The translations under genes were made by a program, and so were the position numbers. Below the pieces are notes generated by a model that saw only the letters and a program-made list of their open reading frames with translations, searched no databases and was not told the DNA's origin. 64,000 nucleotides of DNA, from positions 186,001 through 250,000 of the forward strand of contig JAHCMI010000002.1 in NCBI GenBank assembly GCA_019192545.1, written 5' to 3'. The DNA comes from Rivularia sp. MS3 (lineage in GTDB: Bacteria > Cyanobacteriota > Cyanobacteriia > Cyanobacteriales > Nostocaceae). The number at the start of each line of letters is the position of its first letter. The first letter of the stretch is position 1. Positions 44,737 to 54,650 of the stretch are shown here, in pieces.

Positions 44737-46128
44737 CTAAAACTCCGCATTCTCCGGAGTACGCGGAAACGGAATCACATCGCGAATATTCGCCATCCCC
44801 GTCATAAACTGCACCAATCTCTCAAAACCCAATCCAAAACCAGCATGAGGTACGGTACCGTAACGACGTAAATCCATGTACCACCATAAATCTTCTGGTT
44901 TCATTCCTTGCGCTTTAATCCGATTTTCTAACACATCGTGCCTTTCTTCCCGCTGGGAACCACCAATTATCTCTCCAATCTTCGGCGCTAAAACATCCAT
45001 TGCAGCAACGGTTTTTTCATCGTCGCTCAACCGCATATAAAAAGCTTTAATCTCTGTAGGATAATCGCTAACGATAACCGGCTTTTTGAATAACTTCTCG
45101 CACAAATAGCGCTCGTGTTCCGATTGTAAATCTAAACCCCAGCTTACCGGATATTCAAACTTTGCATCGGCTTTTTCTAATTGTTTGACAGCTTCTGTAT
45201 AGGTAATTCGTTCAAACTGATTATTTATAATATTCTCTGCGGTTTCCAATACTGTTTTATCAACTCGCAGATTGAAAAAGTCCATATCTTCGGAACATTT
45301 TTCCATTACATATTTGAAGACGTATCTAAGGAACTCCTCAGCTAAATCCATGTCTTCCGATAATTGACAAAAAGCCATCTCCGGCTCTACCATCCAAAAT
45401 TCTGCTAGGTGACGTGAAGTATTAGAATTTTCTGCACGGAAAGTAGGCCCAAAAGTATAAACGTTACCAAACGTCATTGCCATGATTTCGGCTTCTAACT
45501 GACCGCTAACAGTTAAATATGTCGGTCTACCAAAAAAGTCTTGACTGTAGTCTACCTTTTTATCTTCCGTTTGGGGAATATTCTTTAAATCCAAATTGGT
45601 AACGCTAAAAAGTTCGCCAGCACCTTCACAATCGCTAGCGGTAATAATTGGCGTATGTACCCATAAAAAGCCGCGCTGCTGAAAAAATTCATGAATAGCC
45701 GCAGCACAAGCGTTACGCACCCGAAAAACCGCACCCAAGGAATTAGTACGACTGCGTAAATGTCCAATTGTCCTTAGAAATTCAAAAGAATGACGCTTTT
45801 TCTGTAACGGATAAGTTTCTGGATCTGCTTCTCCATAAACTTTTAGCGTTTCCGCTTTTAATTCAATTCGCTGTCCTTTTCCTTGAGACTCAACCAATAT
45901 TCCCGATGCTTCCACGGAAGCACCTGTATTTAATTGTTTCAAAATATTTTCATATTCTGGTAAATCTTGATCTAGCACAACCTGCAAGCTAGCCAAAGAT
46001 GAGCCATCATTAACTTCAATAAAAGCAAACCCTTTTAATTCGCGCTTTGTTCTTACCCAACCTTGCACCTTTACCGACTCGTTGGGTTGAGCGCTCCGTA
46101 AGATTTCTGCAATCCGCTTTTCTATCAT
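44737..46128 (-). CDS. asnS: Asparagine-tRNA ligase
   Basis: A 463-residue class IIb aminoacyl-tRNA synthetase. The N-terminal anticodon-binding OB fold starts [26 protein letters not shown]. Class II motif 1 ([26 protein letters not shown]), motif 2 ([22 protein letters not shown]) and motif 3 ([15 protein letters not shown]) are all present. The Asn-specific [11 protein letters not shown] and the end [15 protein letters not shown] distinguish it from AspRS. ATG 46128 (MIEKRI) is preferred over 46143. Housekeeping gene, single transcription unit. Confidence 0.97.
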   Translation of the reverse strand: MIEKRIAEILRSAQPNESVKVQGWVRTKRELKGFAFIEVNDGSSLASLQVVLDQDLPEYENILKQLNTGASVEASGILVESQGKGQRIELKAETLKVYGEADPETYPLQKKRHSFEFLRTIGHLRSRTNSLGAVFRVRNACAAAIHEFFQQRGFLWVHTPIITASDCEGAGELFSVTNLDLKNIPQTEDKKVDYSQDFFGRPTYLTVSGQLEAEIMAMTFGNVYTFGPTFRAENSNTSRHLAEFWMVEPEMAFCQLSEDMDLAEEFLRYVFKYVMEKCSEDMDFFNLRVDKTVLETAENIINNQFERITYTEAVKQLEKADAKFEYPVSWGLDLQSEHERYLCEKLFKKPVIVSDYPTEIKAFYMRLSDDEKTVAAMDVLAPKIGEIIGGSQREERHDVLENRIKAQGMKPEDLWWYMDLRRYGTVPHAGFGLGFERLVQFMTGMANIRDVIPFPRTPENAEF

Positions 46129-46189
46129 ATATATTTCTTCCAAGAATAAAAATTAAGTGCCGTTGGTTGTTATTTGTTAATGGATAGTT

Positions 46190-46245
46190 ATTAGTTATTT
46201 AGTTCTTAATTCCTAACTCCTAACTCATCACTCCTAACTCCTAAC
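46190..46245. repeat. Heptameric STRR
   Basis: TAGTTATTAGTTATT and CCTAACTCCTAACTCATCACT units between asnS and the small membrane-protein gene; the last units touch that gene's stop codon. Confidence 0.75.
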
Positions 46246-46651
46246 TAACAATAGACTTTAATAACCAGCCTATGATAACGCCCAATCCACCAAAACGGAC
46301 TACTTGCCAAAACAAGTCTTTTAAACCGCTTTTAGTAAATATAACGCTACCACCAAACAGCACTAAATAACTCTCGGAAAACAATCCTAAAGCATTATCC
46401 AAGCTTTCTAACTGTTCTTTAATTTGTTTCAACTCCGCTTTTAGCGATCGCGAAGTAGTTTGCTGCATTTGTTGCTTAATTTCATCGAATCGTCGCACCA
46501 GTTCAATTTGGCGCTGTTTATCAGCCTGCATTTGAGCGTAACGCTGTTTTAAATCACTAAGACTTTGCTCGGCTGATAAGATTTCATGCTCTAATTCTTG
46601 TTCGAGATTTTGCTCAACTGATGAATCGGAAGATTGTTTAGGCGACTCCAT
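46241..46651 (-). CDS. Coiled-coil protein with C-terminal membrane helix
   Basis: A 136-residue protein, apparently cyanobacteria-specific. Residues ~12-85 are strongly coiled coil (LEHEILSAEQSLSDLKQRYAQ, KAELKQIKEQLESLDNAL), and the last 20 (VVRFGGLGVIIGWLLKSIVS) form a single hydrophobic segment. It is therefore a tail-anchored membrane protein with a cytoplasmic coil. The function is unknown. It might be translated with asnS downstream on the same strand, but an STRR stretch lies between. Confidence 0.75.
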   Translation of the reverse strand: MESPKQSSDSSVEQNLEQELEHEILSAEQSLSDLKQRYAQMQADKQRQIELVRRFDEIKQQMQQTTSRSLKAELKQIKEQLESLDNALGLFSESYLVLFGGSVIFTKSGLKDLFWQVVRFGGLGVIIGWLLKSIVS

Positions 46652-46981
46652 GAGGAACGTAGTACGTATGAGAGCTTTGACATTTAGACAGTTACCAACA
46701 AGTTTGTCCGGTCTGCCCGTGTTTGATTTTTGCTAGAATATAACCGCTTATTAGGTGGTTATGACTCAAAAAGCAAAACCAAGCAATTATATTAATCGAT
46801 AATCAAGAAAACAGCATATAAATAGCCTGCAAATTTCTTGTCTTCCGTTAAATAATTGCGGAAAATCCAAAATTATAAGCCTCGAACTACTTCAATTGCT
46901 TTTATGCTTAGTAAAGTAAGACTAAATGTCTGTCAACTCTCAATAATCCTTTCTTAGAATCAATTTAACGCCATATAGATT
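46652..46981. other. Intergenic, no gene seen
   Basis: About 330 bases between divergent genes. No ORF, tandem repeat or clear palindrome was found; it should hold two promoters. Confidence 0.5.
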
Positions 46982-47269
46982 ATGTCTCAATCCAGCCAAC
47001 TGCCTAAAACTAGTCAATTACAAGATTGCACTACATTAGAACTAGCTCAAACTTTATTGGAGAGATTAAGTATATCTCCTAATGATTGGCATCGTCTCAA
47101 GTCTAATCGTAAAGTTCGTGCTTGCGAACAAACAGCAGCAGCTTTAGTATTTCTTCTTTCCGAACAATCTGAAGAAGCACAAGCTAGATTAGAACAAGCC
47201 AGTGGCTGGCTCAATCGTTCTATCAGTGCCCCACCTTGTCCAACTCATGGAGAAAAAAAAGATGGTTAG
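46982..47269 (+). CDS. DUF6439 small cyanobacterial protein
   Basis: A 95-residue soluble protein conserved in cyanobacteria: LELAQTLLERLSISPNDWHRLKSNRKVRACEQTAAALVFLLSEQSEEA is helical throughout, and the C-terminus is PPCPTHGEKKDG. The helix-rich layout with a conserved Trp-His (NDWHRLK) fits DUF6439, whose function is unknown. Single gene, divergent from the coiled-coil protein gene. The family assignment is from recollection. Confidence 0.72.
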   Translation: MSQSSQLPKTSQLQDCTTLELAQTLLERLSISPNDWHRLKSNRKVRACEQTAAALVFLLSEQSEEAQARLEQASGWLNRSISAPPCPTHGEKKDG

Positions 47270-47356
47270 TTACCGTCTTGTTGGTTGTTTGTTGTTTCTC
47301 AACTCCCACCTTCGGCATTGGTAACTTTCAAATCCTAACTCTTAACTAAACAATAA

Positions 47357-47812
47357 TTAATTCCGTAACAACGGTATTCTCGACCGTTTATGCTCTAATT
47401 GCTTGCACAAGCGCAATTCCGTACCTCTACGATTCCATTCTACTTGGTCAAAAATTAGATGCAGTATCGATAAACCGCGACCATTTTCTGATTCATCAGG
47501 TGGCAAATACTCGGTGGGATCTTCTTCACAATCGCATTCGGGTATAAACCCTTTGCCTTGATCTGATATAACCCACCAATATCTATCATCAATTAAAGAA
47601 AAACGAACTACAACTTTTTTTCCAGGATCGAGATTGTTGCCGTGCTTCGCTGCATTAACTAAGGCTTCTTGAAGCCCCAATCTTAATTCAGCTTGCATTT
47701 CTCCTGGAATTTCTGCCAAAAGCAAATCTAAAATTGGGCAGAGATATAGAGTTGAGGCAAAACTAATCGTGCCCCAGTTACGTCCTACCGGACGAAGTGA
47801 AATGGTAATCAC
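47357..47812 (-). CDS. RsbW-like serine kinase/anti-sigma factor
   Basis: A 151-residue GHKL ATPase without His-kinase domain. The N box EALVNAAKHGN (near residue 50), G1 ISDQGKGF and G2 SENGRGLSIL define the HATPase_c_2 family of RsbW/SpoIIAB-like switch kinases, which phosphorylate an anti-sigma-factor antagonist. No RsbV-like partner or sigma factor is nearby. The C-terminal extension (KQLEHKRSRIPLLRN) is basic. It could act in a partner-switch pathway such as those that respond to stress or light. Confidence 0.87.
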   Translation of the reverse strand: MITISLRPVGRNWGTISFASTLYLCPILDLLLAEIPGEMQAELRLGLQEALVNAAKHGNNLDPGKKVVVRFSLIDDRYWWVISDQGKGFIPECDCEEDPTEYLPPDESENGRGLSILHLIFDQVEWNRRGTELRLCKQLEHKRSRIPLLRN

Positions 47813-48229
47813 AAGAGAAACCCCGTAGCTTTCGGCGACCGCTAGACATGAATTTTGCTATCTACCGCGCACCCTGAAATTCGGTTGAGGTGGTCATGTT
47901 GACTTAATTTCTATGTCTGTACAACTAATTTTTGTATGCTACTTAGCGTTGACTCTTTTTATGAAATAAAGGTTGCTTAAATTTCAATCAGCAATTTTTT
48001 TTCTACAAACATTTACGAACTATAAACTTAATTGAAGCAACAATGAGTATTTTAATACTCCTAAAACGATGCTGATTTGTAATTTAAACAACTTCTTATT
48101 TCTTTGTTTAGAGTTGGCTACTAGCGTCAATTTCTTTATACAAAAGGTATTCTATATTTAGATTAATTCAATTTTAGCATTTTTACTATGCGCTAGACTA
48201 CAATTTTTAAATTTCATCTTAGAATTACA
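47813..48229. other. Intergenic, no gene seen
   Basis: 417 AT-rich bases between the RsbW-like gene and rlmD, both on the minus strand. No repeat family or hairpin with T-run was detected. Confidence 0.5.
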
Positions 48230-49612
48230 CTAAGTAACTTGACGGGCATCAGATAGTACAAGAAATGCTGCAACTTCCACATGAGCTGTCTGGGGAAAAA
48301 AATCAGCAGGTTGTACTCGCGACAAAGTGTATAAACTATCTTGACAAAGTTGCTGTAAGTCCCGAGCAAGTGTTGCTGGTTTACAACTTACGTAAACAAT
48401 ACGGTATGGTTTTACTTTGCGTAAAGTTTCGATTACAGTGCGATCGCATCCTTTTCTTGGTGGGTCAAGTATAACAATATCTGGTTTCGTAGATATCCGA
48501 GACAGTAATTCTTCTACCTTTCCCGAGTGGAAGGTAACGTTGTTTATGTGATTATACTGAGCATTTATTTTCGCGCTTGCAACTGATGATTTTTGGATTT
48601 CTAAACCAATGGCAAGATGTACTTGTTTTGCAAGGGGCAAAGTTAAAGTCCCAATGCCGCAATAAGCATCAACTAGTATTTCCGTGCCTTTTAAATTTAA
48701 TTCGGATTGAATTTCGTACAATAATGCTTCAGCAGTTTCAGTGTTTACTTGGAAAAAAGTATCTGGTTTGATTTGAAATTTAAAAGTAGCAAATTCTTCT
48801 TCTAAATAAGCATTCCCAGCAATTAACCTGCTAGTATCACCAAAAATCCGATTAGTGCGATCGCTCTGAAGATTTAACATCACTCCAACTAATGAAGGAT
48901 ATTTTTCCAACCATTCTTGGGCTTTCTCTTCAATTCCTGGCAAATTCAATTCTTTCACAATCAAAGTCAACAAAACTTGTCCGGTACGACGACCAATACG
49001 TAAACCCAGATGGCGTATTATTCCGGTATGACTGCCCTCGTCATAAATTGACCAGCCCAGTGATTGGATATCTTGTTTTACCTGCGCTAAAAAGGGATTT
49101 AAGCGCAAATCCTGTACGGGGCACTGATTTAAGTTAACTATCTGGTGAGAAGATTTTCGATAATAACCTGCTATAACTTTGCCACCAACAGATGTTCCCA
49201 TTGGATAAGTCGCTTTATTGCGATATTCCAACGGTTTACCAGCAGTTAAGAGCGCATCCACCTGCGGTTGCTTAAAGCCACCAATACGCTCTAAAGCTTG
49301 AATAACAGCTTTACGTTTCGCTTCTAATTGGTATTCATAACTAATATGCTGCCACTGACAACCGCCACATTTATCCGCAACAATGCAGTTAGGTTTAATC
49401 CGATGGGGCGACAATTGTAATAATTCTTTAACTTTGCCCCTGCCATAATTCCGCTTAACATTTATTAAACGGATAAGTGCGCGATCTCCGGGAACGGTAT
49501 CCGGTACAAACACTACTAATTCACCGCTTCTGGCAACACCATCACCGGTATCGCTCAAGTCTGTAATTACAGTTTCAACCAGATCGCCCTGCTGCCATTT
49601 TGTTCTAGTCAT
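48230..49612 (-). CDS. rlmD: 23S rRNA (uracil-C5)-methyltransferase, RlmD-like
   Basis: A 460-residue TrmA-family enzyme. It starts with a TRAM domain (WQQGDLVETVITDLSDTGDGVAR), then the iron-sulfur ligands Cys-x5-Cys-x2-Cys in CIVADKCGGCQWQH and a fourth Cys in LNQCPVQD. The SAM site is DAYCGIGTLTLPLA, and the nucleophilic Cys is in YVSCKPATLARDL. It methylates a uridine in 23S rRNA; cyanobacterial members of the family may act on a different position (RlmCD type). The ATG at 49612 is preceded by GGATGTGGG; a TTG at 49636 is less likely. Confidence 0.92.
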   Translation of the reverse strand: MTRTKWQQGDLVETVITDLSDTGDGVARSGELVVFVPDTVPGDRALIRLINVKRNYGRGKVKELLQLSPHRIKPNCIVADKCGGCQWQHISYEYQLEAKRKAVIQALERIGGFKQPQVDALLTAGKPLEYRNKATYPMGTSVGGKVIAGYYRKSSHQIVNLNQCPVQDLRLNPFLAQVKQDIQSLGWSIYDEGSHTGIIRHLGLRIGRRTGQVLLTLIVKELNLPGIEEKAQEWLEKYPSLVGVMLNLQSDRTNRIFGDTSRLIAGNAYLEEEFATFKFQIKPDTFFQVNTETAEALLYEIQSELNLKGTEILVDAYCGIGTLTLPLAKQVHLAIGLEIQKSSVASAKINAQYNHINNVTFHSGKVEELLSRISTKPDIVILDPPRKGCDRTVIETLRKVKPYRIVYVSCKPATLARDLQQLCQDSLYTLSRVQPADFFPQTAHVEVAAFLVLSDARQVT

Positions 49613-49840
49613 CCCACATCCGTAATCAACTGACAATTAACAATTAACAGTTAATCGCAATCGATGACTAGCACCACAGCCTCCATCGCACCAGAAGCAG
49701 AAAATAATTAGAACTTAAAAGTTAAGAGTTAATAATTATCTTTCTTGTTTTTCCTTTGTCTTCCCCTCTCCCCTTCACTTCTTGGCACCTGAGTCGTTAA
49801 ACTAACAGTAATAATTAAATTGAGCTTTCTTTTACAAATC

Positions 49841-50329
49841 ATGACTGTAGTAAGCCAAGTTATTCTTCAAGCCGACGATGAACTGCGTTATCCGAGCAGT
49901 GGTGAACTAAAAAATATCCAAGACTATTTGCAAACAGGCGCACAACGGTTGCGGATAGTAAATACCTTAACTGAAAATGAAAAAAAGATAGTCGAGCAAG
50001 CGACTAAAACACTTTGGCAAAAGCGTCCTGACTTTATTGCACCCGGTGGCAATGCTTACGGACAACGGGAACGTGCCCTATGTATCCGCGATTATGGTTG
50101 GTATTTACGCCTGGTTACCTACGGAATACTCGCAGGTGATAAAGACCCAATTGAAAAAATTGGTTTGATTGGCGTGAAGGAAATGTATAACTCTTTAGGA
50201 GTTCCCGTACCCGGCATGGTTGAAGCTATCAAGGGATTAAAGGAAGCTTCCGTTAATTTATTGAGTGCTGAAGATGCACAGCAGGCCGCCCCTTATTTCG
50301 ATTTGATTATTCAAGCTATGGCTCAGTAG
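49841..50329 (+). CDS. apcD: Allophycocyanin alpha-B subunit
   Basis: A 162-residue phycobiliprotein of the phycobilisome core, acting as terminal emitter that passes energy to photosystem I or II. The start [22 protein letters not shown], the phycocyanobilin ligand Cys81 in [13 protein letters not shown] and [11 protein letters not shown] are typical of ApcD rather than ApcA. The ATG at 49841 is chosen because the family starts with MTVVSQ; the frame is open a little upstream. It is a single gene, as usual for apcD. A strong hairpin follows at 50621. Confidence 0.95.
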   Translation: MTVVSQVILQADDELRYPSSGELKNIQDYLQTGAQRLRIVNTLTENEKKIVEQATKTLWQKRPDFIAPGGNAYGQRERALCIRDYGWYLRLVTYGILAGDKDPIEKIGLIGVKEMYNSLGVPVPGMVEAIKGLKEASVNLLSAEDAQQAAPYFDLIIQAMAQ

Positions 50330-50620
50330 CTTGTTGTTAAAAAAGGATTGTTGACATTCTGCACTCTGATGTCCGCACGCATATTTTTTGACAATAATCA
50401 AGCAAGAAATCTTGAATATGATACGGATTTAACTAATAATCCAACTTAAAATCTTCCCCACACTTGATTAGTGGCTGCGGCAGAATCTCTGTCAAGTTAC
50501 CAACAGGTTGTGGGGAAACTTTTTTAGTTATGAGAATGCTAGATAAAACCAATCGCGAAATACAAATTATCGGATAAAAATCCTTTTGTTTGCTTCATTC
50601 TATAAAATCTAAATACAAAA

Positions 50621-50652
50621 AGCCGACAGTCCTTTGCTCAAGGCTGTCGGCT
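50621..50652. terminator. Strong hairpin downstream of apcD
   Basis: AGCCGACAG (50621-50629) pairs with CTGTCGGCT (50644-50652), with an inner CCTT/AAGG helix. On the + strand no T-run follows; on the minus strand five T follow. It probably terminates transcription in one or both directions. Confidence 0.7.
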
Positions 50653-50740
50653 ATTAGTGTGTTCCCTATTAATGACTCGGCTAGAGTTCAGTTATATATA
50701 ATTATGTATACTTTTGCTTTGTTAGAAGAGGATCTTAATC

Positions 50741-50815
50741 ATGAATGCTTGTGATTCTCGTCACAACGAAATTGCATGTCAGATGTATCGAATTTCTTGT
50801 TACTATTCTCAATAA
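50741..50815 (+). CDS. Candidate 24-residue Cys-containing small protein
   Basis: ATG at 50741 is preceded by AGAGG (50726-50730) at good spacing and a possible -10 TATACT (50707-50712). The 24-codon frame to TAA 50815 encodes MNACDSRHNEI, then ACQMYRISCYYSQ, with three Cys (4, 13, 20). It is too short for usual gene calling and no homologue is known to me. It starts 88 bases behind the hairpin at 50621-50652, i.e. in its own transcription unit. It is either a real microprotein, a leader peptide or chance. Confidence 0.35.
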   Translation: MNACDSRHNEIACQMYRISCYYSQ

Positions 50816-51592
50816 ATCTGTAATAGCTAATTTAGGCGGGTGGGCGCGAATTTATCTAGATTCTAAACAAATTGTAACCTTTACAATTCTTTTAGGTAAT
50901 AGGATTTAGCAATACAAAATATTTATGCCTAAGTGCTATTTAAAGTCAGAATTATTTTGAAAATATTGCAAAATAATCTAAAAATCATCCTAAAGATAGT
51001 TGCGGTATTACTTTAGAGGTAGATAAGTATTTGTAATCATCTTCATAGAGTATACAATATATTTTGCTTGCAAAAAAAAATCATAATTTTATGTACATAT
51101 CTCCGAATTTCAAAGGAATATCTATACAATTAAGATTAATTGCAACCTCGAATCATTCAACGCCATTGACCGCAGTTCAACCGTACTAACGGTGAAGGCT
51201 GAGAAATCACGCTTTTAGCAAGTGCGATCGGGTCGAAAGTAATTCTTGATGCATAGTCAAGCAAACTGTTGGAAGCTGTTGGATGAAACACGAGCTATTG
51301 ATTGACGTTATTTATGTTAACGTTGTTTGCCCGTTCAACGCCCACAGCGTTCCCATCTCCTCATAGAGGTTATCGGAGAGTCGGGTAGGGTATATTTAGG
51401 CTCATAGGCTCATGTTTTTCTTTCGCCGTTTACGGTGTCACATAAGCCTTACTAAGTTAAATAATAGCCAGCCTATTTTTCTTACGGAATTTTCTGCCTT
51501 ATTTCGTTTCTTTTTTGTCCGAATCCAAATCGGACGAGTAAAAATAGAATAAAAAGCATTCATTTAGAGAGCAATTAAAAATCTCCGCAGTT
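50816..51592. other. Intergenic upstream of the reductase pair
   Basis: About 780 bases without a convincing ORF. The part 51360-51430 (GGGTAGGGTATATTTAGGCTC) contains the direct repeat CTCATAGGCTCATG, and similar GGCTCATATAGGG occurs at 3430, but no known element was recognised. Confidence 0.45.
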
Positions 51593-52939
51593 ATGACATA
51601 CGATTACGATTTATTTATAATGGGTGCTGGTTCTGCTGGTGCGGCTGCTGCTTCAAAAGCTGCTTCTTTAGGTTTGCGTGTAGCCGTAGCCGAACAAGAA
51701 GCCATTGGCGGTACTTGTTTGAATCGCGGTTGCATTCCTAAAAAGTTAATTGTCTACGCAGCTGATTTCGCGCTACATAATAAAATCGCAACTGATTATG
51801 GCTGGAGTAAAAGTTCATCGCATTTCGATTGGACGCAGTTTATCCGTTCGGTACACAAGCAAATAGATCGCATCAATCGCTCTTATCAAGAAAAATTTGA
51901 AAACAATGGTATTGAATTAATTCGAGGTCATGCCACCTTTGTCGATAGTCATACCATTAAGGTAGATGGGCGCAAAATCAGCGCGGATAAAATTTTAATT
52001 GCTGTAGGCGCACGTCCCTTTGTTCCGGATATTCCTGGCATCGAATACGCTATTACTTCTCGCGAGATGTTTCATTTGCCTTATTTGCCAAAACGCTTGG
52101 CAATCATAGGGGGTGGCTACATTGGTGTAGAATTTTCGAGCATGATGAATGCTTTTGGCTGTAGAGTCACCGTTGTTGATACAGATGAAACTGTTTTAGA
52201 AGGATTTGACGACGAAATCCGTAAATGCGTTCAAGAAAGCTTATCGAAGCGGGGAATTAAATTTGTCAACAACAGTACTGCGACGCATATCAAGCATTAT
52301 GAAGAAGGTTTGCTTTTAAATGTTAGCGGAAAGTACAAAAAAACCATTGCTGCCGATAGTATCTTAGTTGCTACTGGGCGTACTCCGAATACCAAGAATC
52401 TTGATTTAGAAAATGCACAAGTGGAAGTAGGGGAAAAAGGTGCAATTAAAGTCGATGAATATAGCCGCACCACTCAAGAAAATATTTTCGCTGTGGGAGA
52501 TTGCACTAACCGTTTACAGTTAACGCCAGCAGCTAAATCAGAAGCGGTTGCTTTTATCAATACTGTTTTTGCCGATCGACCTCAAACTGTAAATTATGGT
52601 GATATACCTTCTGCTGTTTTTTCTCGTCCAGAAATAGCAAGTATGGGTATGACTGAGAGTCAAGCCCGTTCGGAATTTGGCGACTCTGTAAAATGTTATT
52701 GCAATCAATTTCAACCGTTAATGCATCAATTAGCTTCTTCTGAAGAGCAAGCAATAGTTAAAGTAGTTGTTGAAGGTGAATCCGAGCGAGTCATTGGAAT
52801 TCATATGCTAGGCGAACATGCTGCCGATGTGATTCAATGTCTTGGTGTCGCAATCCGCAAAGGCATTACCAAGCAAGATTTAGACGATGCTATTGCCATT
52901 CATCCAACTACAGCCGAGGAATTTCTGACCTTAAATTAA
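51593..52939 (+). CDS. Glutathione-reductase-like flavoenzyme, predicted NADH-type
   Basis: A 448-residue pyridine-nucleotide disulfide oxidoreductase. The FAD motif is GAGSAGAAAAS, the redox-active pair is Cys42/Cys47 in GGTCLNRGCIPKK, and the C-terminal catalytic His-Glu is in IHPTTAEEFL. In the second Rossmann fold (AIIGGGYIGVEFSSMM), the strand ends VTVVDTDETVLEGFD: an acidic residue stands where NADPH-using glutathione reductases have Arg, suggesting NADH use. The gene at 53153 encodes the Arg-containing paralogue. The true disulfide substrate (glutathione or another thiol) is not certain. Confidence 0.87.
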   Translation: MTYDYDLFIMGAGSAGAAAASKAASLGLRVAVAEQEAIGGTCLNRGCIPKKLIVYAADFALHNKIATDYGWSKSSSHFDWTQFIRSVHKQIDRINRSYQEKFENNGIELIRGHATFVDSHTIKVDGRKISADKILIAVGARPFVPDIPGIEYAITSREMFHLPYLPKRLAIIGGGYIGVEFSSMMNAFGCRVTVVDTDETVLEGFDDEIRKCVQESLSKRGIKFVNNSTATHIKHYEEGLLLNVSGKYKKTIAADSILVATGRTPNTKNLDLENAQVEVGEKGAIKVDEYSRTTQENIFAVGDCTNRLQLTPAAKSEAVAFINTVFADRPQTVNYGDIPSAVFSRPEIASMGMTESQARSEFGDSVKCYCNQFQPLMHQLASSEEQAIVKVVVEGESERVIGIHMLGEHAADVIQCLGVAIRKGITKQDLDDAIAIHPTTAEEFLTLN

Positions 52940-53152
52940 ATAATTAAGGGCTTGCACTTGGACTTCCATGCCCAAAACTGTCTTCGTGGAAGAAAATGGT
53001 GAGGACGTGGCAAATCTTTAAATGACTTAAATTCCCTCTTGAATAGCTTTTTAGCTCAAGAAACGGCTGAGAACTAAAGTAATTTGAGATTAGCTCTATA
53101 TAAGCTTGACTTTACCCTTACTTGTTTGTTGCTGCATCACAGGATTAAAATT

Positions 53153-54532
53153 ATGAATTACGATTACGACCTGTTTGTAATTGGTGCCGGTTCTGGAGGT
53201 TTAGCAGCCTCCAAACGCGCCGCTAGCTATGGAGCAAAAGTGGCGATCGCCGAATATGATTTAGTTGGCGGTACATGTGTTATTCGTGGCTGCGTTCCGA
53301 AAAAACTGATGGTGTATGCTTCTCACTTCCCTTCCTTATTTGAAAGTGCAGCTGGTTATGGTTGGCAAGTTAGCGATACTCACTTGGAATGGGAAAAGTT
53401 CATTACATCTATAGACAACGAAGTGAGAAGGCTATCAGCACTGCACATCAACTTTTTGGAAAGAGCAGGAGTTGAATTAATCCAAAGTCGCGCCAGCTTA
53501 ATTGATGAGCATACTATACAAGTTGACGAACGCGAAATTACTGCGGATAAAATTTTGATTGCCGTGGGAGGCAGACCAACTAAACCTGATATACCGGGAA
53601 TAGAACATGCTATCACCTCTAATGAGATTTTCCACCTCAAACAAAAACCGAAGCATATAGCTATTCTTGGTGCTGGGTATATAGGTTCAGAATTCGCCTG
53701 CATTATGCGGGGGTTGGGTTGTGAAGTGACTCAAATAATCCGCCGCGACTTTATTTTGAAAGGTTTTGATGAAGATATCCGTACCGGAATCCAAGAAGGA
53801 ATGATTAATCACGGCATTCGGATAATTAAAAATACTGAAGTCACATCAGTAGAAAAAACATCGCAAGGTTTGAAAATAAGTTTGTCAGGAGAGCAGCAAG
53901 AACCAGTAGCTGCTGATGTGTTTTTGGTTGCTACAGGCCGCGTACCCAATGTTGATGGATTAGGTCTGGAAAAAGCTAAAGTCGATTTGGTATCTAGTAC
54001 AGTTGTAGGGCATGGATACGGTACGGTTAACGCTATTATCGTTAACGAGTATAGTCAAACCAATCAACCACACATATTTGCCGTAGGTGATGTTACAGAT
54101 CGAATTAATCTAACTCCTGTGGCAATCGGTGAAGGTAGAGCTTTTGCTGATAGTGAATATGGAGATATGAAGCGTGTTTTTAGTCACGAAAATGTTGCTA
54201 CTGCCGTATTTACTCAACCAGAAGCTGCTACCGTTGGTTTCACTGAAGCTCAAGCTAAGGAAAAATTTGGAGATGAAAAAATTAAAGTTTATCGTACCCG
54301 CTTTCGTCCCATGTTTTATACCTTACCCCAACAGGAAGAAAGAACAATGATGAAATTGATTGTTCACGGCGAAACTGATAAAGTTTTAGGCGCTCATATG
54401 GTGGGAGACTACGCAGCAGAGATAATCCAAGGCGTAGCTATAGCCGTAAAGATGGGTGCGACAAAAAAAGATTTCGATGCGACTGTTGGTATTCACCCTT
54501 CAGCAGCAGAAGAGTTTGTGACGATGCGGTAA
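53153..54532 (+). CDS. gor: Glutathione reductase (NADPH-type)
   Basis: The 459-residue homodimeric flavoenzyme reduces oxidised glutathione. FAD motif GAGSGGLAAS, redox Cys42/Cys47 in GGTCVIRGCVPKK, NADPH fold ILGAGYIGSEFACIM with the cofactor-binding Arg pair in QIIRRDFILKGFDED, the FAVGDVTDR segment and the C-terminal VGIHPSAAEEF are all present. The ATG at 53153 gives the family start; an in-frame extension of 23 residues upstream has no counterpart. The preceding gene is a tandem paralogue, 213 bases away, likely from duplication. It protects against oxygen stress from photosynthesis. Confidence 0.93.
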   Translation: MNYDYDLFVIGAGSGGLAASKRAASYGAKVAIAEYDLVGGTCVIRGCVPKKLMVYASHFPSLFESAAGYGWQVSDTHLEWEKFITSIDNEVRRLSALHINFLERAGVELIQSRASLIDEHTIQVDEREITADKILIAVGGRPTKPDIPGIEHAITSNEIFHLKQKPKHIAILGAGYIGSEFACIMRGLGCEVTQIIRRDFILKGFDEDIRTGIQEGMINHGIRIIKNTEVTSVEKTSQGLKISLSGEQQEPVAADVFLVATGRVPNVDGLGLEKAKVDLVSSTVVGHGYGTVNAIIVNEYSQTNQPHIFAVGDVTDRINLTPVAIGEGRAFADSEYGDMKRVFSHENVATAVFTQPEAATVGFTEAQAKEKFGDEKIKVYRTRFRPMFYTLPQQEERTMMKLIVHGETDKVLGAHMVGDYAAEIIQGVAIAVKMGATKKDFDATVGIHPSAAEEFVTMR

Positions 54533-54650
54533 TAATTTGACGATGAATAATTTAAACTTCTAGGGTGCAAACTATCTTACAAATAAATTATTCACCAAAT
54601 CACATTTTTGCAAGCAAAACACTTTTATTATTAATAAGTGATAAATTAAA

